Part shown: piece by piece, positions 1-8,562 of the stretch | Layout: each line of letters starts with the position of its first letter | How positions within the stretch are numbered: position 1 is the stretch's first letter | Assembly (NCBI RefSeq): GCF_907163265.1 | Contig: NZ_CAJQUM010000001.1 | Span: 1,674,001 to 1,738,000 of the forward strand | Direction of reading: 5' to 3' | DNA from: Georgfuchsia toluolica | Lineage (GTDB): Bacteria; Pseudomonadota; Gammaproteobacteria; Burkholderiales; Rhodocyclaceae | DNA length: 64,000 nt | Made by a program: the position numbers and the translations under genes | Notes under the pieces: generated by a model | What the model saw: the letters and a program-made list of their open reading frames with translations, nothing else | Databases searched by the model: none | What the model was told of the DNA's origin: nothing

Positions 1-526
1 AAGCACGATATTGCTTCGTCCATGTGCCGATTTGCCGCTCGAAATAATTCCCCGCGCGGCCATAATCACTCAAGCCGACCCGATCGACATCGACGTCATG
101 CAGTGATGCCAGGGCCGCGATCAATGCATCGTAAGCGGGTCTGCGCTGATCAATGTCGAGTTCGGGCAGCGATGGATCCCAAAAGATGCGCCCATCCAGG
201 TAATCCATGATGTAGAACATGCTGCCGATTACGCTCGTATCAGTGCAGAGATGATGGGCATGCGCAACGGGCACTTGCGTCGATGACAAAGCGGTGATGA
301 CGCGATATTCACGATCCACCGCATGAGCCGATTTCAGGAGCTGGCCCGGCGGCTGCCGGCGCAGGACATAGTCGCCGCTCTTTGCCCGCAACAAATATGT
401 AGGATTTGATTGACCACCCGAAAATTTTTCTGCGCTCAATGGCCCGGCAAACCCCTTAACATGGGTTTCCAAATATTTGCACAGCCCGACGACGTCAAGT
501 TGGTGGATTTCGTTGGTCACGATCAT
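1..526 (-). CDS. Phosphotransferase family protein (APH-like), C-terminal part cut off by window edge
   Basis: About 175 N-terminal codons are visible, reading leftwards off the window. They show the kinase-like N-lobe of the aminoglycoside-phosphotransferase (ACAD10/11-type) family: a glycine-rich loop SGGQSNPTYLL, a strand with conserved basic residues YVLRRQPPG, and the hinge segment MFYIMDYLDGRIF. The catalytic HxD region lies outside the window. The ATG at 526 is only 2 nt from the stop of the upstream phosphatase-like gene, so the two are surely co-transcribed. In many proteobacteria such genes accompany acyl-CoA dehydrogenases and are thought to phosphorylate hydroxyacyl-CoAs. That role is inferred here from the neighbourhood. 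Confidence 0.75.
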   Translation of the reverse strand, partial: MIVTNEIHQLDVVGLCKYLETHVKGFAGPLSAEKFSGGQSNPTYLLRAKSGDYVLRRQPPGQLLKSAHAVDREYRVITALSSTQVPVAHAHHLCTDTSVIGSMFYIMDYLDGRIFWDPSLPELDIDQRRPAYDALIAALASLHDVDVDRVGLSDYGRAGNYFERQIGTWTKQYRA

Positions 527-528
527 GA

Positions 529-1200
529 CTACCCATAGGTAATGAAATTGGAACGGTCTGCTCTGTCGAAATACGGAATACTGTTGAACGTCGCCAGATG
601 AAATGAATCAGCATTGAAGAAATAGCGGCAGAAACTGCAGTTGTTGATTTGAAAGTTGAGCGATATGACTGTTGCCTTGGGAGCGCCGAGCGTCTGCTGC
701 GCCACTGTGGCTATGGCCCCCCCCGAACTGACTGCCAATATCCTTTGCCCTTTTAGTCCCTGGATATAGCTCCTGGCATCAGCCACCCGCTGCTGAAACT
801 CCGACCATGTCTCAGGGATCGGTCCGTCGATGCGATCTTCCATCCATAACAGCAATACTTGTCTTAAGACCCGGTAGAAGTCCTTCTTGCTATTCTTTGC
901 CTGGAGCTTCAATTCATGGTGCTCCTCACCCAGGCAGTCAATCAGCGCGACGAAGTCGTACTCGTTGAGTCCCGGATGTTCCTTGACGCTGGCCACTTCA
1001 GTTGAGCCTTGGAATATTGCCTCCACCGTTTGCCGGTGCCGATTCATCGTCCCGAGCAATACGTGGTCGAAGACTATCTTTCGTTCAGCAAAGTATTCCC
1101 CGAGCAGTTGTCCCTGCTGCTGCCCCAATAATGAAAGCTGGTCATAATCGGCTGCTCCGAAACTTGCCTGACCATGCCTGACGAGATATAGCTCTGCCAT
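529..1200 (-). CDS. Histidine phosphatase (phosphoglycerate mutase) family protein
   Basis: A 223-residue protein opening with the RHG phosphohistidine motif (LVRHGQASFG, residues about 6-15). The second catalytic histidine, normally in a SHGG context late in the fold, reads AVSSGGAIATV here, with serine in its place. This could mean altered chemistry or a non-classical subfamily. The acid residue region EYDFVAL is present. It is the central member of a short-gap operon with the downstream phosphotransferase (2 nt) and the upstream thiolase-like gene (7 nt). The substrate is unknown; an acyl-phosphate or CoA-linked intermediate is a guess from context. Confidence 0.75.
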   Translation of the reverse strand: MAELYLVRHGQASFGAADYDQLSLLGQQQGQLLGEYFAERKIVFDHVLLGTMNRHRQTVEAIFQGSTEVASVKEHPGLNEYDFVALIDCLGEEHHELKLQAKNSKKDFYRVLRQVLLLWMEDRIDGPIPETWSEFQQRVADARSYIQGLKGQRILAVSSGGAIATVAQQTLGAPKATVISLNFQINNCSFCRYFFNADSFHLATFNSIPYFDRADRSNFITYG

Positions 1201-1207
1201 CTCCCGC

Positions 1208-2446
1208 TCAACGCCTCAGGATATGGATCGCCAACGCGGCTTCTTCGACGCCCTGGAGGCCGCCGCCGTTCTCCTGCATGGCATGGCGGGCGCCATCGAC
1301 CTGGCGCGCACCAGCCTCGCTGCGCAACTGGGTCACCAGTTCGTAGAGCTGGCCGATGCCGGTGGCGCCCAGCGGATGACCCTTGGATTCGAGGCCGCCC
1401 GAGGGGTTGATCGGGATTCGGCCGCTGATGGTGAATTCACCGCGCTCGGCAGCCGGGCCGCCCTCGCCCAAGGCGACCAAGCCGAGGTTTTCCGCCTGGA
1501 TGATCTCGCCCATCGCCGAGGCGTCGTGGACTTCGGCGACGTCGATGTCGCCGGGACCGATGCCGGCGATCTCGTAGGCCTGCAGCGCCGCCAGGCGGCC
1601 GATGGCGCGTTCCGGCTCGTCGATGCCACGGTGGCTGAAACTGCGGATCACGCTGGCAGCAACCTCGATCGCGCGGCGACGATCGGCGCCGATCCGCTTC
1701 AGCCCTTGCTCGGTGCAGACGATGGCGGCAGCGGCGCCGTCGGACAGCGGCGCGCACATCGGCAGCGTGATCGGATAGGTGATCGGCGGCGCCGCCAGCA
1801 CTTCGTCAATGGTGAAGGGCTGGCGGAACTGCGAGTAGGGGTTGTGCACCGAGTGACCATGGTTCTTGGCGCAGACGGCGGCGATCTGCCGTTGCGTGGT
1901 ACCGTAGGTCCGCATGTGCCAGCGGCACATGGCGGCGTAGATGGACATGAAACGGCTGTAGGGCCGGGTCGATTCCGACCCCGGTGGCGGCGTGATGCCC
2001 TCGCCCATCCGGATCAGGGTCGCGTAGTTTTCTTCGACGCGCGAAACGTCCCAGCCGCCCTCGAACAGCGCCATCGCGCGGGCCTTGTCTGGGATGTTCA
2101 TCTTTTCGGCGCCGATCGCCAGCGCCACGTCGGTAGCGCCCGCCTTCAGGCTCTGCAGCGCGAGATGAAACGCGCTGCTGCCCGAGGCGCAGGCGTTCTC
2201 GACGTTGAATACCGGGATGCTCTCGATCCCGATCTTGCTGAAGATCACTTGGCCTGGCACCGAGATCTGGCCTTGCAGTGGGCCGTTGGTCATGCCCGAG
2301 TAGTAGGCGGCACCGATGTCGGCAGCGCCGCAGCCGGCGTCCTTGAGCGCGCCGGCGAGCGCTTCGCCCGCCAGGTCGTGCAGGCTGCGCTCCGGGTGGC
2401 GGCCAAAGACCGTCATGGCGATGCCGGCGATGTAGAGCCGCGTCAT
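1208..2446 (-). CDS. Thiolase family protein (SCP-x / lipid-transfer type acetyl-CoA acetyltransferase)
   Basis: A 412-residue thiolase fold. The nucleophilic cysteine is in NACASGSSAFHLAL (near residue 87) and the active-site histidine in GHPLGATGIGQ. The C-terminal cysteine loop of degradative thiolases (C-x-G) is replaced by ENGGGLQGVEE, which is typical of the SCP-x/nonspecific lipid-transfer branch. Some of that branch act as retro-aldolases in steroid side-chain breakdown, but those usually have a DUF35 partner and none is adjacent here. The ATG at 2446 is 4 nt from the stop of the acyl-CoA synthetase, so it belongs to the same operon. It probably does the thiolytic or aldolytic step of branched or cyclic acyl-CoA breakdown. 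Confidence 0.85.
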   Translation of the reverse strand: MTRLYIAGIAMTVFGRHPERSLHDLAGEALAGALKDAGCGAADIGAAYYSGMTNGPLQGQISVPGQVIFSKIGIESIPVFNVENACASGSSAFHLALQSLKAGATDVALAIGAEKMNIPDKARAMALFEGGWDVSRVEENYATLIRMGEGITPPPGSESTRPYSRFMSIYAAMCRWHMRTYGTTQRQIAAVCAKNHGHSVHNPYSQFRQPFTIDEVLAAPPITYPITLPMCAPLSDGAAAAIVCTEQGLKRIGADRRRAIEVAASVIRSFSHRGIDEPERAIGRLAALQAYEIAGIGPGDIDVAEVHDASAMGEIIQAENLGLVALGEGGPAAERGEFTISGRIPINPSGGLESKGHPLGATGIGQLYELVTQLRSEAGARQVDGARHAMQENGGGLQGVEEAALAIHILRR

Positions 2447-2450
2447 GGTG

Positions 2451-4007
2451 CTAGATCTTCCGCTCGGTGGCGCGCCAGTACTCGACGCGCAAGTCCTTCT
2501 TCAATACCTTGCCGACCGGGCTGCGCGGCAGCGCGGCGAAGTCGACCGTCTTGGGCGCCTTGACCGAGCCCAGCTTCTGCTTGCACAGGGCGATCAGTTC
2601 CTCGCCGCTCACGCTTTGGTCGGCGTTCAACTCGACCACCGCCTTCACCGCCTCTCCCCACTTCTCGTCGGGGATGCCGATCACGGCGCAGTCGCGCACC
2701 GCCGGATGGGCCCAGATCACCTGCTCGACTTCGCTGGGGTAGACGTTGAAGCCGCCGCTGATGATCATGTCCTTCTTGCGATCGGTGATGTGGAGGTGGC
2801 CGCCGGCGTCCAAGTGGCCGACGTCGCCGGTATGCAGCCAGCCGTCGACAATCGTTTCCGCGGTCTTGGCCGGGTCCTTGTAATAGCCCTTCATCACCAG
2901 ATCGCCACGGACGCAGATCTCGCCCGTTTCGCCCTGGGGCAGGACGCGATTGTCGTCGTCGAGGATCTCGACCCGGATCAGCGGATTGGGCCGTCCCACC
3001 GACGACAGCCGCTCGTCGCTGGCCACCGCGCCGGCGTCGAAATGCTCGTCGGGACGCAGGTAAGCGATAGCGCCCGGAGCTTCGGTCTGGCCGTAGCCGC
3101 CCATCATCACCGGTCCGAAGACCTCGATCGCGCGCTTGAGCTTGTCGACCGACATCGGCGCCGCGCCGTAGAGGAAATACTTCAGCGACGAGAAGTCGAC
3201 CGTCTTGTTCAGGTCGGGGATATCGAGCAGACGGTAGATCACCGTCGGCGGCAGGAAGAATTCCGTCACCCGGTGTTGAGGAATCGCCGCCAGCATCAGC
3301 GCCGGATCGGGCTTGGGAAGAATGACGACCGCGCCGCCACGAGCGGTGCACGGCAGCGACAGCAGGCCCGCGGTGTGCGTCATCGGCGCCGCCGCCAGGT
3401 TGACCGGACGATCCGGCGCTCCATAGCTGCAGGCGATCATGAAATGGGCGACGAAGGTCTGGATGCTGCGGTGGGTGTTCATCACCCCTTTGGGCAGCCC
3501 CGTGGTGCCGCCGGTGGGCGAGATCGCGACCACATCGTCAAGATCGACCGAAATGCACGGACCGGTATCGGCGTGGCCAGCGACCCAGGCCGCCAGCAAG
3601 ACGGCGCCCTCCGCTTCGCCATCTATGCAGACGTAGCGCTTGATCTTTGGCAACCGCGGCCGCAAGGCCGCGATCGATGCCTCAAACTCCTTCTGGAAGA
3701 ACAGCACTTCGCAGTCGAAGGTATCGAGGACGTGGCGATTCTCGTCGGCGGCATTGCGCGCGCCCACCGGAATCCAGGCCATATTGGCCCGCCACAACCC
3801 GAGCGCGCAGGTCCACGCGGTGGCGTCGTTGCCGGCCCAGACAGCGCCCTTGCCGCCGCGCCCGAAACCGGCTGCCAGCAGCGCGCGCGCGATGCGGCAG
3901 CTCAGCCGCCCGACCTCGTCGAATCTGTAGCTGCGGTCTCCCTGGATGTAGGCCGCACCTTCGGGGTTGATACGCCAGCCGCGGTCGAAGAAGTCGATGA
4001 TCGCCAT
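2451..4007 (-). CDS. AMP-forming acyl-CoA synthetase (ANL superfamily)
   Basis: A 518-residue cytoplasmic adenylating enzyme that activates a carboxylic acid with ATP and CoA. It has the phosphate loop SPTGGTTGLPKGVMNTHRS (A3), GGYGQTEAPG (A5), the GDLVMKGYY and DGWLHTGDVGHLD motifs, the hinge DRKKDMIISGGFNVYPSE (A8) and the C-terminal catalytic lysine in PRSPVGKVLKKDLR (A10). All key residues are intact. I start at the ATG at 4007, where the protein begins MAIIDFFDRGWRINPEG as in long- and medium-chain homologs; an upstream extension would be low-complexity shadow sequence. It sits between the thiolase-like gene (4 nt) and the saccharopine-dehydrogenase-like gene (10 nt). The acid it activates cannot be read from sequence. 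Confidence 0.9.
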   Translation of the reverse strand: MAIIDFFDRGWRINPEGAAYIQGDRSYRFDEVGRLSCRIARALLAAGFGRGGKGAVWAGNDATAWTCALGLWRANMAWIPVGARNAADENRHVLDTFDCEVLFFQKEFEASIAALRPRLPKIKRYVCIDGEAEGAVLLAAWVAGHADTGPCISVDLDDVVAISPTGGTTGLPKGVMNTHRSIQTFVAHFMIACSYGAPDRPVNLAAAPMTHTAGLLSLPCTARGGAVVILPKPDPALMLAAIPQHRVTEFFLPPTVIYRLLDIPDLNKTVDFSSLKYFLYGAAPMSVDKLKRAIEVFGPVMMGGYGQTEAPGAIAYLRPDEHFDAGAVASDERLSSVGRPNPLIRVEILDDDNRVLPQGETGEICVRGDLVMKGYYKDPAKTAETIVDGWLHTGDVGHLDAGGHLHITDRKKDMIISGGFNVYPSEVEQVIWAHPAVRDCAVIGIPDEKWGEAVKAVVELNADQSVSGEELIALCKQKLGSVKAPKTVDFAALPRSPVGKVLKKDLRVEYWRATERKI

Positions 4008-4017
4008 GATCAGCCCC

Positions 4018-5151
4018 TCAGAGCGCGGCGACGCTGGCGCGCGCCAGTCCGCGCTGCTCCAGGAAACCGAGCAGATAGCGGTGGCCGAAGGCCTTGCAGG
4101 CCGAGGCAAAGCCGACTCTCGCGGTCTCGCCGTCGAGCAGCTTCATCACGGCAGCCGTCTGCAGCGCGCCGGTCGAGATGTAGGGCGTGACGCCGCGTAC
4201 CGTCGCGCGCGTCGCGGCGAGCTGCCCACGGCCGATCGCAACGTCGACCGTGCGTGTCAGGGTGGTGCGCTCGCGCGGCGGCATGGAGGGCGTCGTCGAG
4301 TCGACGAGACCCTTGACCACTTGGTCTTGCGCCTCCTTGGACAGATCCTTGTATTCGCTCTCCCACTTCTGGCCCACGGCATGCACGAACTTCATCACCT
4401 CGTTGTCGTAGAAACCGACGCTGGAGATGCAACTGTTCACGCGCGGATCGTTCTGGTAGAGGACCGGCAGCGAGGTGCCGCCCCAGGGGATCGTGAACAC
4501 GGGTTGCAGGAGATCCGGCACGGCGACGCTGTACGAGGCATTGGCCGCATGCGGAACCAGCTTCTTCTCCCAGAGATAGCAGGCCTCATGGCGAAAGATC
4601 TCGAAGATCGATGCGGTCGAACCCACCGTGACCCCGGACCCGGCGCTGCGCGGTCCGCGGCAAAGCGTGGCGGTCTCGAGCGCATCGACCCCGGGCGTCT
4701 CCAGGGCCAGTTCGGCGGCGATCTCGGCGAACGTGTACATATAGGCCGTCGACGGCGCGAGCAGCAGGCCAGCCTGCCGGAACAATTCACCGAAGCGCTC
4801 GCGGGCCGCCCGTATGAAGCTCTGCTCTCCCGTGGTGTCGAGGTAATGGCAGCCCGCGCGGAGCGTCGCCTCGACGGTCGTCAGACCGAAGTTGACGAAG
4901 GGCCCCACCGTATTGCAGACGATCTTTGCGCCTTGGAACGCCCGCGCCAGCGATTCGACGTCGTGCGTCGCCTCGACGATCTCGTAGACCGCCGATTCCA
5001 GGCGCACGACGCGCTGGGCCATCATCTCGCGCGTGCGCTGGGCGTTGCGCGCGACGGCCGTGAAGGGGATGTTCTGGTCGATCAACCAGTCCATGATGAG
5101 CATGCCGGTGTAGCCACTGGCACCATAGACGACGACGGAATGCTTGGCCAT
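4018..5151 (-). CDS. Saccharopine dehydrogenase-like NAD(P)-binding protein
   Basis: A 377-residue protein beginning with a Rossmann nucleotide-binding loop VVYGASGYTGMLIM (GxxGxxG). It continues with the saccharopine-dehydrogenase/trans-acting enoyl reductase pattern KIVCNTVGPFVNFGLTTVEA and CHYLDTTGEQ. Start is the ATG at 5151, 13 nt downstream of the acyl-CoA dehydrogenase stop. This group (often labelled DUF5938) includes reductases acting on lipid or polyketide intermediates rather than lysine metabolism. Being embedded between an acyl-CoA synthetase and an acyl-CoA dehydrogenase, it likely reduces or oxidises a CoA-linked or hydrophobic intermediate. The precise reaction is unknown. Confidence 0.75.
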   Translation of the reverse strand: MAKHSVVVYGASGYTGMLIMDWLIDQNIPFTAVARNAQRTREMMAQRVVRLESAVYEIVEATHDVESLARAFQGAKIVCNTVGPFVNFGLTTVEATLRAGCHYLDTTGEQSFIRAARERFGELFRQAGLLLAPSTAYMYTFAEIAAELALETPGVDALETATLCRGPRSAGSGVTVGSTASIFEIFRHEACYLWEKKLVPHAANASYSVAVPDLLQPVFTIPWGGTSLPVLYQNDPRVNSCISSVGFYDNEVMKFVHAVGQKWESEYKDLSKEAQDQVVKGLVDSTTPSMPPRERTTLTRTVDVAIGRGQLAATRATVRGVTPYISTGALQTAAVMKLLDGETARVGFASACKAFGHRYLLGFLEQRGLARASVAAL

Positions 5152-5164
5152 TTTCTGAATCCCT

Positions 5165-6451
5165 TTAGTTGTTCGACCAGCCATCCGCGTAGAGCTGCTG
5201 CGCGAGCAGGCCCAGGCGCATGGTCAGGATATAGTTTTCGCCGTCTTCGATCTGCGCGGAGCGCACATCGCGGAACAGCTTTTCGATCGGGTACTCGCGC
5301 GAGGTGCCATTGCCGCCGAAGAGCTGCATCGCCTCGGTGGTGATCTTCATCGCTTCCTCGGTCACCGTGACCTTGGACGAAGCCGTCGCATAGGGGTGTC
5401 CGGCCGGCGTGAGGCGGGCATAAGTGAGCGAACGGCGGGCGACGGCGCGGCAGAGTTCGACCCGACGCAGCATGTCGCCCAGCCGCCAGCGCGTGAGCTG
5501 GTGATCGATCAGCAATTGGCCGCCCTGCTTGCGCTCGTGGCAATATTGCAGCGCCATCTCGAAGGCGGCGCGTGCCACCCCGGTAAATATCTGGCCCATG
5601 TGGCAACCCGCGAAGGCCCACACCGAAGACAAATTGCCGTAAAACTCGTCCTTGAGCGCAATCGCGAAACGCTTGGGAACGCGGACGTTGTCGAAATAGA
5701 TCTCGCCTTGGGGCAGCGCGCGCTGCCCGATCTTGTCCAGCGGCTTGCCCTTCGAGACGCCGGGCAGATCGAGGGGGATGATCAGCACCGCGCCGTTCGG
5801 GCGGCCGTTGGCGTCGAAGAATCCGTCGCCATAGTCGGCGCCAATGTAGGCCAGCGCCACCTGCGCGATGACGCCGTTGGAGACCCAGGCCGAACATTGG
5901 CCGTTAATGACAATTTCATCCTTGCCCACGGCTCCCCAAACATTACCCTTGTTTCCCTGGCCGCCCTTGACCGGCCACTCGCGCGCCATGTCGAATATCT
6001 GGACATCGCTGCCCTTGTCAGGTTGGGTGCTCATCCAGCAGCCGATCTTGTCGCGGCAGAGGTCGACCAATTCGGGATTGCCGACGGCCTTGGCCATTTC
6101 CAGCGGAAAGGTGACGCAGGCCAGCGAAACACCCAGGCCGGCGTCGCCCCAGCCCATTTCCTCGCCGATGATCGACTCGACCCGAATGGCCGTTTCCGGC
6201 GGCATTTGCGCCAGCAGGCTGGAATCGAGGCCGAGTTGCGCGGCCTTGCCCAGAACCTCGTAGTAGGGCGATCCGGGGGCAATCACCTGCTCTGCGGTCA
6301 TCTTATCGAGTTCCTGGCCGGCGGGCCGGAGCACGTCCTTGGCAAACTTGTGCAAGGTGTCCTGGATCGACAGTTCGATGTCGTTGAGCGGTGCCTCGAA
6401 GCCGGTCAAGCCCACGGCCGGAAGCGTCAGTTCGGTCTTCAGGTTAATCAT
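5165..6451 (-). CDS. Acyl-CoA dehydrogenase family protein
   Basis: A 428-residue flavoprotein with the three-domain acyl-CoA dehydrogenase layout: helical N-terminus (about 20-140), central beta domain with the FAD-contact segment GCWMSTQPDKGSD and the wall strand NGQCSAWVSNG, and C-terminal helices with QLFGGNGTSREYPIEKLFRD. The catalytic base is probably the glutamate in QIEDGEN near residue 404, aligned with the IYEGT position of classical enzymes. It would introduce a 2,3-double bond into an acyl-CoA and pass electrons to ETF. It is the promoter-proximal gene of the four-gene acyl-CoA block apart from the membrane protein 25 nt upstream. The substrate is unknown. Confidence 0.9.
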   Translation of the reverse strand: MINLKTELTLPAVGLTGFEAPLNDIELSIQDTLHKFAKDVLRPAGQELDKMTAEQVIAPGSPYYEVLGKAAQLGLDSSLLAQMPPETAIRVESIIGEEMGWGDAGLGVSLACVTFPLEMAKAVGNPELVDLCRDKIGCWMSTQPDKGSDVQIFDMAREWPVKGGQGNKGNVWGAVGKDEIVINGQCSAWVSNGVIAQVALAYIGADYGDGFFDANGRPNGAVLIIPLDLPGVSKGKPLDKIGQRALPQGEIYFDNVRVPKRFAIALKDEFYGNLSSVWAFAGCHMGQIFTGVARAAFEMALQYCHERKQGGQLLIDHQLTRWRLGDMLRRVELCRAVARRSLTYARLTPAGHPYATASSKVTVTEEAMKITTEAMQLFGGNGTSREYPIEKLFRDVRSAQIEDGENYILTMRLGLLAQQLYADGWSNN

Positions 6452-6476
6452 TCAAGTTCCCCAGTCGAAGGTTTGC

Positions 6477-7226
6477 CTAGTGAGTCAGCGCATGGGCGCC
6501 GGCCGTCTGGGTGCTGACCTGGGTACGTTTGAGGTCCTTGATACACAACCGGCTCACCCACATGAGATAGCAGAAGAATGTGATCCAGACGAAATACCAA
6601 TTCCAAAGACCGTCATACGAGAAGATGAAGGTGTGGTCGAACGGAATGAGCGCCAGGGTGGCATAGCCGCACGCGAGCATTACACCAATCAGACCGGTGG
6701 ATTTCGGGATGAGCGGATCCTTGCCGTTGTCATATAGCCCCATCAGGCCAATGGCGCCAAACTGGGCGATGGTGACCCAGTAGGTGCCATCGAACACATA
6801 CCAGGTCATGACGTGAAAGAACTTGACCATGACAGGATCCAACTGAGTGGAAAACTCAGCCAGGGCGCACCACATCATGACGGCCATCATCCCGACCCAG
6901 GCCGTCAGCAGACCGCCGACGAGCTGCACCGTCGACAGCACGTGGTGACCATTCCTTTCCCTTCGCCTCATTTGCGTGGCTATCTGGGAAACAAACAGCA
7001 TGAAGACGCCGGCATCGAAGCTGGCGATGGTCATTCCGATCATGATGCGGGTGCTGTGATCCCGGTAAAAGTCAAAGTGCTGCTGGGCAGTCGCTGCGGG
7101 ACTGATCATGAACGGCCCGGCACACATGCCCAGAATTCCCCAGCCGATCACGTAGCCGACGATGCAGAACATTCCACTTCCGGCCAGCCACATCTCGATC
7201 TTGTTTGTCGCGCTTTCTGAAACCAT
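6477..7226 (-). CDS. Multi-spanning membrane protein of unknown function
   Basis: A 249-residue hydrophobic protein with about seven membrane segments (around residues 15-37, 58-80, 95-117, 130-150, 155-175, 182-200 and 210-230), ending in a short charged tail. I do not recognise a characterised family. The spacing of 25 nt to the acyl-CoA dehydrogenase suggests co-transcription, so a role in uptake or sensing of the catabolised compound is possible but unproven. The ATG at 7226 begins MVSESATNKIEMWLAG; 183 bp of non-coding DNA upstream could hold the operon promoter. Confidence 0.6.
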   Translation of the reverse strand: MVSESATNKIEMWLAGSGMFCIVGYVIGWGILGMCAGPFMISPAATAQQHFDFYRDHSTRIMIGMTIASFDAGVFMLFVSQIATQMRRRERNGHHVLSTVQLVGGLLTAWVGMMAVMMWCALAEFSTQLDPVMVKFFHVMTWYVFDGTYWVTIAQFGAIGLMGLYDNGKDPLIPKSTGLIGVMLACGYATLALIPFDHTFIFSYDGLWNWYFVWITFFCYLMWVSRLCIKDLKRTQVSTQTAGAHALTH

Positions 7227-7409
7227 CTCGTCACCTCGATTAGGTTGTCGTTAATCATTTGCTCCCCCCAGTCAGGTCCCGGTGCGCGCAGTCGCGGTCG
7301 TGAATACTGATTGAGACGATGTCTACTTTATTCCCGAGGTCGGGCGTAGTTCCCCCTCATCTCGGGGGGGGGAGTCAATGCGCAGGCGGCTTGGGCAGCG
7401 CGTGTTCCG

Positions 7410-7679
7410 TCATTTGAGGCTGATCCAGTAGGCGAGAAGAATGAGGCCGCCTACCAGGATGAGCCAGCCTTCGAGAAGAAGGCGCCACATCAGGGGGGCG
7501 CCCCGCAATTCCATGAAATCCAGAATGACCAGCCGGCCCTTGATGAAGGCGATAGCCAGCATGGCGAGGATGGCACCGGTGCCGGCGGCACCCATTTCAC
7601 CGAGCCACCAGGTGGCGCCGGTGGCGACGAGGAGAACGAGCCAGGCCCGGTTGGCGGGATTCACGAAAAAGCTACTCAT
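7410..7679 (-). CDS. norF: Cytochrome c oxidase subunit IV family protein, NorF-like
   Basis: An 89-residue protein with three predicted membrane helices (WLVLLVATGATWWLG, GAILAMLAIAFIKGRLVIL, LLEGWLILVGGLILLAYW). The AFIKGRLVILDFMELRGAP stretch is typical of subunit IV/NorF proteins. Start chosen at the ATG at 7679, which overlaps the stop of the subunit III-like gene by 4 nt (ATGA), so translation is coupled. NorE/NorF pairs assist maturation or activity of respiratory nitric oxide reductase in denitrifiers. The catalytic NorC/NorB subunits are not in this window. Confidence 0.75.
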   Translation of the reverse strand: MSSFFVNPANRAWLVLLVATGATWWLGEMGAAGTGAILAMLAIAFIKGRLVILDFMELRGAPLMWRLLLEGWLILVGGLILLAYWISLK

Positions 7680-8272
7680 CGCATCACATAAACCAAGGGA
7701 AACAGCACGATCCACAACAGATCCACCATATGCCAGTAGGCGGCCCCGCTCTCCAGGCCGTGGACATCGTGACTGCCGTAGGCACCCTGGCGGGTCTTAA
7801 CCCACAGGATGGCGAGGATCACCATGCCCAAGGTGACGTGCATGAAGTGGAAGAAGGTCAGTCCAAAGTAAAACCTGTAGAAGGTATTGGTGGAGAGGGA
7901 AATCCCCTCGCCGAACTTGGCGGCGTACTCGAACACCTTGATGGACAGGAAGCCGGCACCGCAGAGGAAGCCGAAGGCAATGTTGCGGCTGGCGGCCCGG
8001 CTGTCGTCCCGACGGGCCGCCTGGACGGCCAAGACCACGAACCAGGACCCGGTCACCAGTAGCAGGGTGTTGATGGCACCGGCGTTGCGGTCCAGGGTCT
8101 GCTGGTAAAGGTTGAACATCTCCACGTTGTCCACCCGGGTGAAGGCGTAGGAAGCGAATAGAACGGCGAAGAGCAGCATTTCGGCCAGGATGAAAGCCCA
8201 GACGGCTAGATAGCCGGGGAGGCGCTCGGCGGCAGGAGCTTCAGCGGGTAGGGCAGTGGCGGAGGCAGTCAT
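7676..8272 (-). CDS. norE: Cytochrome c oxidase subunit III family protein, NorE-like
   Basis: A 198-residue, five-helix membrane protein of the heme-copper oxidase subunit III family. Diagnostic segments are FILAEMLLFAVLFASYAFTR, the GFLSIKVFEYAAKF helix, FGLTFFHFMHVTLGM and the C-terminal AAYWHMVDLLWIVLFPLVY. It is shorter than true subunit III (about 260 residues), matching NorE. It overlaps norF downstream and the 94-residue gene upstream by 4 nt each, making a compact three-gene unit. Together these suggest nitric oxide respiration, hence a denitrifying lifestyle. Confidence 0.8.
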   Translation of the reverse strand: MTASATALPAEAPAAERLPGYLAVWAFILAEMLLFAVLFASYAFTRVDNVEMFNLYQQTLDRNAGAINTLLLVTGSWFVVLAVQAARRDDSRAASRNIAFGFLCGAGFLSIKVFEYAAKFGEGISLSTNTFYRFYFGLTFFHFMHVTLGMVILAILWVKTRQGAYGSHDVHGLESGAAYWHMVDLLWIVLFPLVYVMR

Positions 8273-8553
8273 GGCTTGATGAGTTCAAGCTTGCGCACGT
8301 AGACGGTGCCGGATATCGGCAGCGGCTCATTCTGCGCCGCAGTCTCATCGTCGACGCCTTCGGGCACATAGGGCACTACCTCGACCTCGTAGCTGCGCAT
8401 CTTGAATTTCTCGACGATCTCGGAAAGGCGCGGCTCGCCCAGCACCATCATGCGCATGAAGCCCGCGCGCTCGAGCTGCGTATGCGCGGGGTTGATGAAC
8501 GGACGCAAAGCATCGCCGATCAGCGTGATGGGAATGACTCGCCTCGTCGCCAC
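8269..8553 (-). CDS. Conserved-looking small protein, function unknown
   Basis: A 94-residue soluble protein starting at GTG 8553, nine nt after the thiolase stop, and overlapping the norE-like start by 4 nt. The composition (mixed charged and hydrophobic, with FINPAHTQLERAGFMRMMVLG and SYEVEVVPYVPEGV) looks coding, and codon use matches its neighbours. I recognise no domain. The position between a beta-oxidation thiolase and NorE/NorF gives no clear hint. A frame with a shorter start is possible. Confidence 0.5.
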   Translation of the reverse strand: MATRRVIPITLIGDALRPFINPAHTQLERAGFMRMMVLGEPRLSEIVEKFKMRSYEVEVVPYVPEGVDDETAAQNEPLPISGTVYVRKLELIKP

Positions 8554-8562
8554 GATACGCGC

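Noticed and set aside
2443-4190. Long open frames on the opposite strand or other frames over the thiolase, synthetase and reductase genes
   Set aside because: They are GC-rich shadow frames (Arg/Ala/Gly-rich, low complexity) opposite genes with clear family motifs.
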